From: Lutispora saccharofermentans
GTDB lineage: Bacteria; Bacillota; Clostridia; Lutisporales; Lutisporaceae
Assembly (NCBI RefSeq): GCF_024363565.1
Contig: NZ_JAJEKE010000001.1
Span: forward strand, 124,001 to 188,000
DNA length: 64,000 nt
Reading direction: 5' to 3'
Within the stretch, counting starts at the first letter, position 1. Each line of letters starts with the position of its first letter. The position numbers and the translations under genes are program-made. Positions 17,392-25,277 of the stretch are shown one piece after another. The notes under the pieces were generated by a model that saw only the letters and a list, made by a program, of their open reading frames with translations, did not search any database and was not told the DNA's origin.

Positions 17392-18000
17392 TTATTCCAG
17401 CTGTTTTTTATATTGTTCGTTGCTTATGGACTCTACATCCTCCACATACCCCATGCTGTCATCTTTAGAAAAGGGGTTGTCGGAGGTTACATCATTGTAT
17501 ACATTTACATCCTGCCAGGCATCTTCCCCGTCAAACATTACACCATCTTCCAGTGAATTATCCCTGAAAGATCTGCCGAAAGGGGGCGTAAGTATCTGCT
17601 CTTCAATAGGCCTGCCCTTTTCCTCATCATCAGTTTTGAGCTTGAATTCATTCTCGCAGGAAATACACAGCCTTGCATATGGCAGGATATCAAGCCTTTC
17701 CTCTGCAATCTCCCCTCCGCAATGCTCACACAATCCGTAAGAACCTTCTTCAATTTTTTTCAATGCATCATTGGCTTCACCGATAACAAATTTATCATTA
17801 TTTCTAAAAGAAAAATTTTTTTCGGCTTCAAAGGTTTCTGTGCCTATGTCTCCAGGATGGTTATCATAAGAGGATAATTCGCTGGTATTATCCTTAATGG
17901 ATTCCCCCAACCCCAGATGATCCTCTGCAAGAGATTTCTCCCTCTCGTTTTTTATATCCATAAGCTTTTTTTCTAAATCTTCAATCTTACTCTTGTCCAT
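17392..18000 (-). CDS. yteA: TraR/DksA-type zinc finger protein (YteA-like)
   Basis: This is a DksA/TraR C4 zinc finger protein resembling Bacillus YteA, a forespore- or sporulation-linked protein of uncertain role. The finger is CEHCGGEI...CISCENEF (about residues 95-120), preceded by an N-terminal charged helix. DksA-type proteins act in the secondary channel of RNA polymerase, but the long acidic C-terminal tail (about 80 residues) is unlike DksA. The frame opens at 18006; the ATG at 18000 is seven bases from AGGAGG and is preferred. It sits just upstream of lspA, as in several clostridia. Confidence 0.8.
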   Translation of the reverse strand: MDKSKIEDLEKKLMDIKNEREKSLAEDHLGLGESIKDNTSELSSYDNHPGDIGTETFEAEKNFSFRNNDKFVIGEANDALKKIEEGSYGLCEHCGGEIAEERLDILPYARLCISCENEFKLKTDDEEKGRPIEEQILTPPFGRSFRDNSLEDGVMFDGEDAWQDVNVYNDVTSDNPFSKDDSMGYVEDVESISNEQYKKQLE

Positions 18001-18011
18001 AATCATGCCTC

Positions 18012-18275
18012 CTATAAATGATCTTGTACGATCTTGACTATTTCAGCGATAAACCCTCCTATAAAGGGTAAATTAAGCATTACAGCCATACGCAAAAAAT
18101 ATAAAGCAAGAGCGCCAAGTAGGGTAAAGCCTATGGCCATTCCGAATCCTCGCGCAAGCCCGGCGATAAAATTCATAAACAGCAGCTTTCTAGGCTTTGA
18201 CATCATATCAACGTACTCGCCCAATTTTGCTTTTTCCAGTGCAAGAGCAATTTGCTCAACTCTTTCTTCTTTCAT
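18012..18275 (-). CDS. Small membrane protein, DUF5665 family
   Basis: The 87-aa protein has an N-terminal charged helix (MKEERVEQIALALEKAKLG) and two hydrophobic segments, about residues 30-57 and 62-80, with KPRKLLFMNFIAGLARGFG between. This pattern fits the DUF5665 small membrane proteins of clostridia. The function is unknown. The longest frame starts 30 codons earlier and would run into the aroF terminator, so the ATG at 18275 with GGAGG is chosen. The next gene, the YteA-like gene, starts 11 bases downstream. Confidence 0.75.
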   Translation of the reverse strand: MKEERVEQIALALEKAKLGEYVDMMSKPRKLLFMNFIAGLARGFGMAIGFTLLGALALYFLRMAVMLNLPFIGGFIAEIVKIVQDHL

Positions 18276-18315
18276 TCTTATTCCTCCAAAAATATTATTC
18301 CCCAAAATTTTTCTT

Positions 18316-18359
18316 TTAAAAAACAATAACATGATGCGCATATACATCATGTTATTGTT
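18316..18359 (-). terminator. Rho-independent terminator after aroF
   Basis: A perfect 15-bp stem (AACAATAACATGATG and its complement, 18322-18336 and 18345-18359) with an 8-base loop; on the minus strand it is followed by TTTTTT. Confidence 0.85.
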
Positions 18360-18371
18360 CAGCAATCAACA

Positions 18372-19187
18372 TTAGTGCTCCCTTATATCCCTAAAGCAGC
18401 TTTCTACCTCCATCAGCTTCTCCATTAATCTATCAAAATCATTAAAATCCAGAGATTGTTCTCCGTCTGATAACGCCTGGCTGGGACAGGGATGGACCTC
18501 AATCATCACTCCGTCAGCACCGGCAGCTAACCCTGCCAAGGTCATGGGAAGGATAAGGCTCCTCAATCCGGTGCCATGACTGGGGTCTATAATGACAGGG
18601 AGCATGCTCAACTCTTTGAGAAGAGGAACAGCAGAGATATCAAGCGTATTTCTTGTATAACTATCGAAACCCCTTATGCCTCGTTCACAGAGCACAATAT
18701 CACTATTCCCCTCTACAGCAATGTACTCTGCCGCAAGAAGAAAATCTTCAATAGTCGCCGCCAATCCCCTCTTCAATAATACAGGCTTATCATGCTTGCC
18801 TACTTCTCTAAGCAAAGCAAAATTCTGCATGTTCCTGGAACCTATCTGAAACATATCTGTATACGGATAGATCTTATCTATATCCCTGGGATCCATGATT
18901 TCTGTCACTACCGGCATTCCAGTGAGCTCCGACGCTTCTTTCATATATTTAAGCCCTTCTATTTCTAAGCCCTGGAAGCTGTACGGAGAGGTTCTTGGCT
19001 TGAAAGCCCCACCCCTCAGCATTGATGTGCTTTTGAGCTTCAGATGCTTTGCCGTATCTATCAGCATTTCTCTGCCTTCAATAGCACAAGGGCCCGCTAT
19101 AACAACAAAATTTCCATTTCCAAAAATCGCACTGCCTGCTTTTACTTGCTTTCTATTACCATTTTTCTTTATGTGCTTTAACTCCAT
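18372..19187 (-). CDS. aroF: 3-deoxy-7-phosphoheptulonate synthase (DAHP synthase, AroF type)
   Basis: DAHP synthase condenses phosphoenolpyruvate and erythrose 4-phosphate, the first step of the shikimate pathway. Family motifs are AGPCAIE (near residues 31-37), LRGGAFKPRTSPYSFQG, LLKRGL, ERGIRGFDSYTRN, DPSHGTG and EVHPCP. The 271 aa are the compact type I-beta form without a fused chorismate mutase or ACT domain. The longest frame starts at 19226; the ATG at 19187 is seven bases from GGAGG and matches the family. No T-box or trp-type leader is visible upstream. Confidence 0.93.
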   Translation of the reverse strand: MELKHIKKNGNRKQVKAGSAIFGNGNFVVIAGPCAIEGREMLIDTAKHLKLKSTSMLRGGAFKPRTSPYSFQGLEIEGLKYMKEASELTGMPVVTEIMDPRDIDKIYPYTDMFQIGSRNMQNFALLREVGKHDKPVLLKRGLAATIEDFLLAAEYIAVEGNSDIVLCERGIRGFDSYTRNTLDISAVPLLKELSMLPVIIDPSHGTGLRSLILPMTLAGLAAGADGVMIEVHPCPSQALSDGEQSLDFNDFDRLMEKLMEVESCFRDIREH

Positions 19188-19229
19188 AATATGTCCTCCC
19201 GCGTGTTCCATGAGCATAACTCCCAAACA

Positions 19230-19261
19230 AAAACTCTCTCAACCTCTTCAGGATGAAAGAG
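19230..19261 (-). terminator. Possible terminator after divIVA
   Basis: On the minus strand CTCTTTC (to 19255) pairs with GAGAGAG (19234-19240), one GU pair, 14-base loop, followed by TTTTTGTTT. It separates divIVA from aroF. Confidence 0.45.
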
Positions 19262-19267
19262 CATAGT

Positions 19268-19717
19268 CTATATCTCTTTAAAATAGGAATCCAGATTATT
19301 TAATTCAGATTCTAAAAAAGTCTTGTATCGGGTCTTGAAAATTTGAAGCTGCTTCCTCATTTCTTCATATTCCTTATTAACTTTAATTACATTCTGATTT
19401 GCATCATCAATAATCTTTCTTTTGTTTTCATCTGATTCCCTTATTATTATCTCTGCTTCCTTCCTGGCATTAGCAATTATATCCTCTGAAGTTTTTTGTG
19501 CAATTATCAAGGTATTCTGCAGGGTCTTTTCAATCTCCGAATAGCTTTCAAGCCTTTCATTGATAGAGTTTAGCTTATCCTTTAATTCACTGTTCTCTCT
19601 ATAAAGCTTTTCATAATCATTGACCACTTTATCAATGAATATATCGACTTCCTCCTCGCTGTAACCTCTAAAACCCTTCTTGAACTCCTTATTGCGTATG
19701 TCCATAGGAGTCATCAT
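19268..19717 (-). CDS. divIVA: DivIVA domain protein
   Basis: DivIVA proteins bind curved membrane at poles and septa and organise division and, in spore formers, chromosome anchoring. The N-terminal membrane-binding part reads TPMDIRNKEFKKGFRGYSEEEVD (split here only for length), with the conserved F and R around residues 12-17. A long coiled coil follows to about residue 135. The protein is 149 aa. GGGAGG lies 8 bases before the ATG. It follows ylmH in the conserved ylm division cluster. Confidence 0.9.
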   Translation of the reverse strand: MMTPMDIRNKEFKKGFRGYSEEEVDIFIDKVVNDYEKLYRENSELKDKLNSINERLESYSEIEKTLQNTLIIAQKTSEDIIANARKEAEIIIRESDENKRKIIDDANQNVIKVNKEYEEMRKQLQIFKTRYKTFLESELNNLDSYFKEI

Positions 19718-19733
19718 GCAAATAACCTCCCGT

Positions 19734-20495
19734 TCATATATACTTAATTATATTAACTTTGATTCTATCCTTTTTCGTTGTTCCTATAACATGGTCCAGC
19801 TTAACCCTGCCTTTACCTCTCCATGATATTACATCTCCAACCCTTACTTCTTTTGAAGGTCCTCCTTCAGGTTTCCAATTTATAAATACCTTAGAGCTTT
19901 TAATCGCTTCTGCAGCTGTTGTTCTGGATACTCCAAAGCCTGCAGCCAGCAGGCAATCCAATCTCAAAGAAGCAACAACAGCCGAAGTGCTTTTCTGTTC
20001 CTGCTCAAGCTCAGGCAGGTCGTCGCAACATTCAATATCTATATTTGTGCTGCCAACCTCTTCCAAATTATTTACCAGATAACCGGCAATGTCTCTATGA
20101 ACGAATACAAAAGCCTCATCATTATTCTGTATAATATCCCCAATTTTTTCTCTTCTTATGCCGGCACCTATCAGAGAACCCAATATATCCCTATGCTTAA
20201 TTTTCTTATGGGATCTCCATGAAAGATGGAGTATGGCGATAGGGTACTCGTCTTTATCAAGCTCAGCACTCTTACAATATATCCCGCAGATTTTCCTCTC
20301 GGCTTCTTTATAGCCTCCATAAAAATCTATTGAAATAGTTTTATTATTTCTAAAATAATCGCTTGTTATGATTTGCTGCTTTGGATCCAAAAAGTCAGTA
20401 AAGCTTTGAGCCATTTTTCTGTCGGAGCTTTGCACCAGGTCTTCCAGCCTTTTTATAAACAGTTGTTCGTCATGCTTTGATTTTATATTTTCCAT
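19734..20495 (-). CDS. ylmH: YlmH-type S4 domain RNA-binding protein
   Basis: YlmH is an S4-domain RNA-binding protein of the division cluster; in B. subtilis a related role in rescuing stalled 50S subunits has been reported. The 253-aa protein has the N-terminal YlmH domain with FLDPKQQIITSDYF and the C-terminal S4 domain (about residues 180-245) with SLRLDCLLAAGFGVSRTTA and VGDVISWRGKGRV. It follows yggT by 5 bases. If the rescue role applies here, it would work with RqcH, encoded elsewhere in this window. Confidence 0.88.
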   Translation of the reverse strand: MENIKSKHDEQLFIKRLEDLVQSSDRKMAQSFTDFLDPKQQIITSDYFRNNKTISIDFYGGYKEAERKICGIYCKSAELDKDEYPIAILHLSWRSHKKIKHRDILGSLIGAGIRREKIGDIIQNNDEAFVFVHRDIAGYLVNNLEEVGSTNIDIECCDDLPELEQEQKSTSAVVASLRLDCLLAAGFGVSRTTAAEAIKSSKVFINWKPEGGPSKEVRVGDVISWRGKGRVKLDHVIGTTKKDRIKVNIIKYI

Positions 20496-20500
20496 ATGCG

Positions 20501-20776
20501 CTATAACTTCCAGAGTATTTTTATTATCAAGGTTTCTAGAAAATTAAAAACCAAATAAGCAATCAACGGCGAAAAATCTATCATTCCAGTGTTTATCCCA
20601 AGCCTGTCTATCATCCTTTGAAAAGGATCTAACAAGGGATCCGTAAGCTGATAAATAATATTTACTGCTTTATTATATGGACTTACCCTTATCCATGATA
20701 ATGCTATTCTTATAAACATGAGAATATAAATTATGCTAAAAAACTTGCCCACTGACCAAATAAGTATCTGCTTCAA
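20501..20776 (-). CDS. yggT: YggT/YlmG family membrane protein
   Basis: YggT proteins are small membrane proteins of the division cluster, with homologues in chloroplasts linked to nucleoid distribution; the exact role is unknown. The 91-aa protein has two hydrophobic segments (about residues 5-27 and 65-88) around RIALSWIRVSPYNKAVNIIYQLTDPLL, of which LTDPLLDPF.R is the family signature. The start is a TTG (20776) with a weak ribosome site. It lies between sepF and ylmH. Confidence 0.87.
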   Translation of the reverse strand: MKQILIWSVGKFFSIIYILMFIRIALSWIRVSPYNKAVNIIYQLTDPLLDPFQRMIDRLGINTGMIDFSPLIAYLVFNFLETLIIKILWKL

Positions 20777-20796
20777 ACAATATCACTCACAATCCT

Positions 20797-21240
20797 CTAT
20801 TTTAACCAATCCATGAATTTTTCAAAATCAAAGCCCTCTTCACCAATATCTCCGATGCTCCCCATTATATCTACATTTGATGGGGCTGCAATGACAATAC
20901 CATTAGATACTTTCTGTATGGTTCCATCAATAGCATATACCGCGCCGCTTACAAAATCCACCATTCTTCTGGCTATGTCTTTGTCAAGATTCTCAAAGTT
21001 TATAACTATCGGCTTTTTGTTCTTCAAATTATCGCATATATCCTGTACATCATCATAATTGGTAGGTTCAATAAGGACTAATTTCATCTGCCCCCCACCT
21101 GTCGGCATATTCACGATATTGCTTTTTCTGACAGGCTCCAAAACAGGTTTTTGAACGACATTCTCTGCTTCTTCCATTTCTTCGGCGTTTTCTCCAATTC
21201 CCATAAAATATAAAACCTTGCTCATTATCTTTCCTGCCAT
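20797..21240 (-). CDS. sepF: Cell division protein SepF
   Basis: SepF anchors FtsZ to the membrane and shapes the septum. The 147-aa protein has an N-terminal amphipathic start (MAGKIMSKVLYFMGIG), a variable linker, and the SepF domain (about residues 50-140) with PTNYDDVQDICDNLKNKKP, VINFENLD and RRMVDFVSGAVYAIDG. AGGAGG precedes the ATG. The cluster ylmE-sepF-yggT-ylmH-divIVA is intact here but separated from ftsZ by more than 30 kb. Confidence 0.93.
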   Translation of the reverse strand: MAGKIMSKVLYFMGIGENAEEMEEAENVVQKPVLEPVRKSNIVNMPTGGGQMKLVLIEPTNYDDVQDICDNLKNKKPIVINFENLDKDIARRMVDFVSGAVYAIDGTIQKVSNGIVIAAPSNVDIMGSIGDIGEEGFDFEKFMDWLK

Positions 21241-21251
21241 ATGTAAACCTC

Positions 21252-21950
21252 CTATAAATTATAAATTCGTTTTCCAAATATTCCTGTGCCTACTCTGATC
21301 ATATTAGAGCCTTCTTCTAAAGCTATCTTGTAATCATTTGTCATGCCCATAGATAGGAACTTCATCTCAATATTGCCGTAATCCCGCTTAGATAGTTCAT
21401 CATATTTGCTTTTAAGGTTTCTAAATATAGATCTTGCCTCCTCGGCATCTTCAAAATACGGTGCGATGGTCATTAATCCCTGTACCCTTATGCTATCCAG
21501 CTTTGAAGCATATTCAATATAGCTGTCAAGCTCTTCTATGCCGATACCAAACTTAGTATCTTCGCGGGCTACATTTATCTGTATCAATATATTGGCGATG
21601 GTTTCAGCCTTCTTCGCCCTTTTGTTTATTTCATCCATCAGACTCAAGCTGTCAACAGAATGAATAAGCTTCACTTTATCTATTATATATTTTACCTTAT
21701 TTGATTGTAAATGCCCAATTAAGTGAAAATTGGAAAGTTCCTTTAAATCTTCGTACTTGTCCATTATTTCCTGAACTTTATTTTCACCGATATCATTTAT
21801 ACCTGATGCTATAGCTTCCTTTATTCTCATGATGCCAATGGTCTTTGTCACTGCTATCAAAGTTATTTCATCATAATTCATCCCTTTTTTATTGCAAATT
21901 TCTTTTATTTCATTTTTTATTATTTCAATGTTTTCACTGATCGAATTCAA
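21252..21950 (-). CDS. ylmE: YggS/PLPBP family pyridoxal phosphate-binding protein
   Basis: This family (E. coli YggS, Bacillus YlmE) binds pyridoxal 5'-phosphate and controls its homeostasis; it has no known enzyme activity. The PLP lysine is in ITLIAVTKT, followed by DIGENKVQEI, HLIGHLQSNKV, INVAREDTKFGI and LSMGMTNDYKIALEEGSN. The 232 aa match. The start is a TTG (21950) seven bases from AGGAGG. It sits first in the sepF segment, just downstream of the HlyD-like gene. Confidence 0.92.
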   Translation of the reverse strand: MNSISENIEIIKNEIKEICNKKGMNYDEITLIAVTKTIGIMRIKEAIASGINDIGENKVQEIMDKYEDLKELSNFHLIGHLQSNKVKYIIDKVKLIHSVDSLSLMDEINKRAKKAETIANILIQINVAREDTKFGIGIEELDSYIEYASKLDSIRVQGLMTIAPYFEDAEEARSIFRNLKSKYDELSKRDYGNIEMKFLSMGMTNDYKIALEEGSNMIRVGTGIFGKRIYNL

Positions 21951-21965
21951 CTATGCTCCTCCTTC

Positions 21966-23216
21966 TCATAAGACCCTTTGATTTGGCCTGACTTTATTAG
22001 TACTTTTTACAACCTCATCAAATATTTTTATGACACCGCTGCTTTGCGTTATGGCTCCTTCTTTATTTTCTGCATTTTTTATAAGAGCAAAGCCATTTTC
22101 AACAGATATGACATCAACAGCTACAAACCTTACCATTCCTTCTTTCATAATATAAACACCCTTCTGCTTTTCCAGCTCTACAATACATTTCTCACTTACT
22201 AAAAAGCCTTCATACTCGTGAGTAATAACTCTGACATCAGTCAGTCTTGTATTATAAAAGCTTTTAATGCTGTCGGTAATCTCGAAAGAAACCAATACTT
22301 CTCCATCAGTCGATTCTGATATATATTTAACCTTTGCTCTTACGGGTCCATTTTGATAATCCTTAAAATCAAGCTTAACTTTGCTGCCTTCTTTTAAACC
22401 ATTAAGCTGTTTTTCTTCAACAACCGTACATAAAAACCAGGTAAAGTTGTCTATAACCTTCAATCCTTTAAGCTTTTCATCTTTATTTTTTACACTTACC
22501 AAAGAATTGATCAGGCTCTTGATATCTTCAATACTGAATTTAGATATATTCCCTGGATTTAGGTTCTGCTCTAAACCATCTAAACTAAAACTCACTATTC
22601 CGGTACTGTTGGCAATTATTGTATCCATATTATTGTTATACAATTCTTCTAACTGGTTTTTTTCTTTGTTCAATTGCTCTAAGTTTCTCCCTGAAAAACT
22701 ATTTTCCCCGGATATCAAAGATTTTTTATATAAATCTGATGATAACTCGCTTTTAACCTCTGATATTTTCTCTAAATCACCTTCATCAGATAGTTTTTTT
22801 ATGTAATCAACTTTTTCAGCTATGCTGCTATTCAGCTTTTCATCATCTTTTTGAAAAAGCTTATTCTCATTATTGCTGTTTTCTATTTCCTTGATACGCT
22901 CATTTAATTTATTGATTCTGACCTGCAAATCATCTTGAAGCTCTTCACCTTTCACTATCTCTGCAAGCTTCTTGCCAAAAGGCACCCTTTCTCCTTCCTT
23001 TACCTTGTATTTTACCTCAGCGTCTCCTGTAAAATTATAAGTCCACTCATTTCTTATTATAAGCCCTTTAGCATCAAAGGAATTATCCATCCCACCATAT
23101 TTTATGATCTCAGTATCAATATTCAAAAAAACATATCTAAAAATATAAGACGCAATAATGACTAAAAATAATGCGGGAAAAATATAAAGTGAAGAAACTT
23201 TCTTTCTTTTTTTCAT
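21966..23216 (-). CDS. HlyD-like membrane-anchored protein of the ylm cluster
   Basis: A single N-terminal membrane segment (about residues 9-30) is followed by an extracytoplasmic part with a biotinyl-lipoyl-like stretch (AEVKYKVKEGERVPFGKKLAEIV), a coiled-coil region (about residues 110-210) rich in charged residues, and beta-rich C-terminal parts. This is the layout of membrane fusion proteins such as HlyD. No transporter partner is encoded next to it, so a true efflux role is unproven. The frame opens at 23375, but the ATG at 23216 starts MKKRKKVSSLYIF after AGGAG and fits best. Similar genes beside ylmE occur in other clostridia by my recollection, suggesting a division or wall role. Confidence 0.7.
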   Translation of the reverse strand: MKKRKKVSSLYIFPALFLVIIASYIFRYVFLNIDTEIIKYGGMDNSFDAKGLIIRNEWTYNFTGDAEVKYKVKEGERVPFGKKLAEIVKGEELQDDLQVRINKLNERIKEIENSNNENKLFQKDDEKLNSSIAEKVDYIKKLSDEGDLEKISEVKSELSSDLYKKSLISGENSFSGRNLEQLNKEKNQLEELYNNNMDTIIANSTGIVSFSLDGLEQNLNPGNISKFSIEDIKSLINSLVSVKNKDEKLKGLKVIDNFTWFLCTVVEEKQLNGLKEGSKVKLDFKDYQNGPVRAKVKYISESTDGEVLVSFEITDSIKSFYNTRLTDVRVITHEYEGFLVSEKCIVELEKQKGVYIMKEGMVRFVAVDVISVENGFALIKNAENKEGAITQSSGVIKIFDEVVKSTNKVRPNQRVL

Positions 23217-23360
23217 TTTTATTACTCCTATAGGCTTAATGTAATGGTTCACATAACCTCCTAATATATTTCTCCATTTTATTTTTATATCCTTCAAAAA
23301 AAAATTAAATAATAAATTTAATCCCATAATACTAAATAAAAATAGTTTTTGAAATATGTC

Positions 23361-23389
23361 TTGAAATTTAAGCAAGTGTATGATATATT
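23361..23389 (+). promoter_or_regulatory. Promoter of tRNA-Pro
   Basis: TTGAAA (23361-23366), 17-base spacer, TATATT (23384-23389), about 19 bases before the tRNA. Confidence 0.65.
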
Positions 23390-23407
23390 TTTATATGTGG
23401 TTTTCAT

Positions 23408-23484
23408 CTGGGTGTGGCGCAGCTTGGTAGCGCGCTTGAATGGGGTTCAAGAGGTCGCAGGTTCAATTCCTGTCACCCAGACCA
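23408..23484 (+). tRNA. tRNA-Pro (anticodon GGG)
   Basis: The acceptor stem CTGGGTG pairs perfectly with CACCCAG, followed by an encoded ACCA. The D arm has GCGCAGCTTGGTAGCGC. The anticodon stem CTTGA/TCAAG encloses the loop ATGGGGT, giving anticodon GGG with U33 in place, which reads proline codons CCC and CCU. The T arm is GCAGGTTCAATTCCTGT. It is one of only two plus-strand genes found, with its own promoter and terminator. Confidence 0.96.
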
Positions 23485-23498
23485 TTATTGAAAGTTAT

Positions 23499-23537
23499 AA
23501 GCCTGTAATCGCAATGATTACAGGCTTGTTTGTTTCC
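23499..23537 (+). terminator. Terminator of tRNA-Pro
   Basis: AAGCCTGTAATC and GATTACAGGCTT form a perfect 12-bp stem with a five-base loop, followed by TGTTTGTTT. Confidence 0.85.
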
Positions 23538-23588
23538 GACTTAAAATAAGCAAAACCTGAAGCATTTAAGCAATTATGTTTTAAAGCA

Positions 23589-24257
23589 TTAAGCGGCAGA
23601 TGTTGATTTTTCCGTTTTTCCCTTTTTAGCAATTGCCAGCAGCAGGCCAAGAGCGATGGATAAAAATGCTGAAACCAGGACTCTATATTGGCCCGGCAGC
23701 AGAAACACTACAGTATGAGCAGGTATCCAGAAAAAAGGGCAAGTTTTGAGCCAGCTGAATTGAACAAGAGATTGCCAGTCATTTTTTTCTACCAGCTCGC
23801 TGAGTCCAACTTTACTCCTGCTTTTCTCGTATACAGCATCGATGTACATATCTGTAAATCTGTGAAATGCCATCATCATAGGACCGAATGTAAGGTTCAT
23901 AATGGCACTCCCGAAAAATGCTTGTGCTAAATTTGAACCTTTAAGCGGAAGCCTTCCCGATGCCTGGGCAGCTGCAGTACCTCCCATGTATACCGTAAAT
24001 ACCAATGTAACCATAAGTCCAATGATCCCCCATATTATAACCCTATAAAAAAGGCCCTTCGGGATAATCCATTTTCCTTTTAGAACTCTTGCTCCCAATA
24101 AATCTCCCATAGTTGCTAATATAGCAAATTTAATAAAGCCTCCTATGTAGGGATGTGCATCACTAGCAGAAATAAATGCCGCACGTGTACCCGGCACTAC
24201 CAAAACTACTATCCATATCAATAGGGCAAGTCCCCATAAAAAGTCACCTTTCTTCAT
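23589..24257 (-). CDS. Conserved multi-pass membrane protein, possibly Mpv17/PMP22-like
   Basis: The 222-aa protein has about five or six hydrophobic segments (near residues 7-25, 42-55, 70-95, 115-132, 170-188 and 192-212). The C-terminal part, with FFWIPAHTVVFLLPGQYR, resembles the W-P...F..P...R signature of Mpv17/PMP22 proteins, but this is recognition by eye. GGAGGG precedes the ATG. The function is unknown. It is the first gene after tRNA-Pro and shares the strand of the genes that follow. Confidence 0.6.
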   Translation of the reverse strand: MKKGDFLWGLALLIWIVVLVVPGTRAAFISASDAHPYIGGFIKFAILATMGDLLGARVLKGKWIIPKGLFYRVIIWGIIGLMVTLVFTVYMGGTAAAQASGRLPLKGSNLAQAFFGSAIMNLTFGPMMMAFHRFTDMYIDAVYEKSRSKVGLSELVEKNDWQSLVQFSWLKTCPFFWIPAHTVVFLLPGQYRVLVSAFLSIALGLLLAIAKKGKTEKSTSAA

Positions 24258-24303
24258 TCTTATTCCCTCCCAGAAAAATTATATGCTCATCTGAGCAATG
24301 ATC

Positions 24304-25122
24304 TTACAAAAATACTTCCGGCTCGCGCCTAAAAATAAAGTTGATCTCCAATTCCTCCTTATGGTGCAGATAATCCGGGTCATCAAAATATTTAGCTTGA
24401 TTTGGACACTTCTTTATACAGGCACAGCATTTTATACAAATCCCCTTAAAATTTGATACTTCATCAAAGCTGATGGAACCCATGGGGCAAACCTTAGCGC
24501 ACAATTTACAGCTTGTACAATTGCTGCTTGTCTTTGGAGTGACCTTTCTGATATCAACAGGTTGACCCGTTTTGTCTCTGGGCATGTAATATGGCCTATA
24601 GGGCCTTTGCCCTGGAACATCATGCTTCTCAGCATGGGATTTATTCGCCAGCTTGAATGCTATTTTGTCAGCAAATCCATTGATAATCTCTAAATCTTGA
24701 CTGTCAGGCCTGTTTTTAGCAAGTATATCAGAAAAAGCATGCTCACCTATGAAAGCTCCTGAAGCAACGGTATTAAAACCTTTTGACTCCAGTATATCTT
24801 TTAATTCTATGAGAGCATCATCATAATTTCGATTTCCGTACACCACCATAGGTATAGACAATGCTCCATTGCCTTCAATTGATTTGAGGTACTTCAACAA
24901 TATATTCGGAACTCTTCCGGCATAAACAGGAATTCCTATAATAACTATTTCATCATAGCTAAAAGATATAGACTCCTTCCTGACCTGCGGTAATGTAAAA
25001 TCAACATATTTAATCATTGCTCTATTTTGTAATTTCTCTGATATTTTATCGGCTAAACAACATACTGCCTTTCTAGTTGTGCCGGTCGCACTAAAATACA
25101 TTGCATTGATTTTAAATTCCAT
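24304..25122 (-). CDS. EFR1-type flavodoxin/ferredoxin fusion protein
   Basis: The N-terminal half is a flavodoxin-like domain: MYFSATGTTRKAV is the phosphate-binding loop, with IIGIPVYAGRVP following. The C-terminal half has two 4Fe-4S motifs, CTSCKLCAKVCPMGSI and CIKCCACIKKCPNQA. Such EFR1-family proteins are electron carriers in anaerobes; the partner is not known. The frame opens at 25149, but the ATG at 25122, seven bases from GGGGAG, begins at the domain. It has no obvious redox partner nearby. Confidence 0.85.
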   Translation of the reverse strand: MEFKINAMYFSATGTTRKAVCCLADKISEKLQNRAMIKYVDFTLPQVRKESISFSYDEIVIIGIPVYAGRVPNILLKYLKSIEGNGALSIPMVVYGNRNYDDALIELKDILESKGFNTVASGAFIGEHAFSDILAKNRPDSQDLEIINGFADKIAFKLANKSHAEKHDVPGQRPYRPYYMPRDKTGQPVDIRKVTPKTSSNCTSCKLCAKVCPMGSISFDEVSNFKGICIKCCACIKKCPNQAKYFDDPDYLHHKEELEINFIFRREPEVFL

Positions 25123-25194
25123 TGAACCGCTCCCCTCAAAATATTTCAATACAATTTCGCCAGGATACAGATGTTCTTATATATTCAAAAATTG

Positions 25195-25237
25195 TATAAG
25201 GCTGTTCTTTTCATTATATCAAAAAAACAGCCTTATA
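25195..25237 (-). terminator. Hairpin after the glycosyltransferase/sugar-nucleotide series
   Basis: TATAAGGCTGTT (25195-25206) pairs perfectly with AACAGCCTTATA (25226-25237) around a 19-base loop. On the minus strand it follows the last glycosyltransferase gene and leads into CAATTTTTG. A terminator is likely, though the T-run is weak. Confidence 0.5.
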
Positions 25238-25277
25238 GTGCCTTGCTAAAATAATTGTATAGATTTAGAACATATAT

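Noticed and set aside
19188-19267. T-box or other amino-acid leader before aroF
   Set aside because: The gap is only about 80 bases and lacks the GTGGAACCGC element.
25200-25240. TATAAT-like promoter inside the hairpin loop after the glycosyltransferases
   Set aside because: No matching -35 at 15-19 bases; more likely loop sequence of a terminator.
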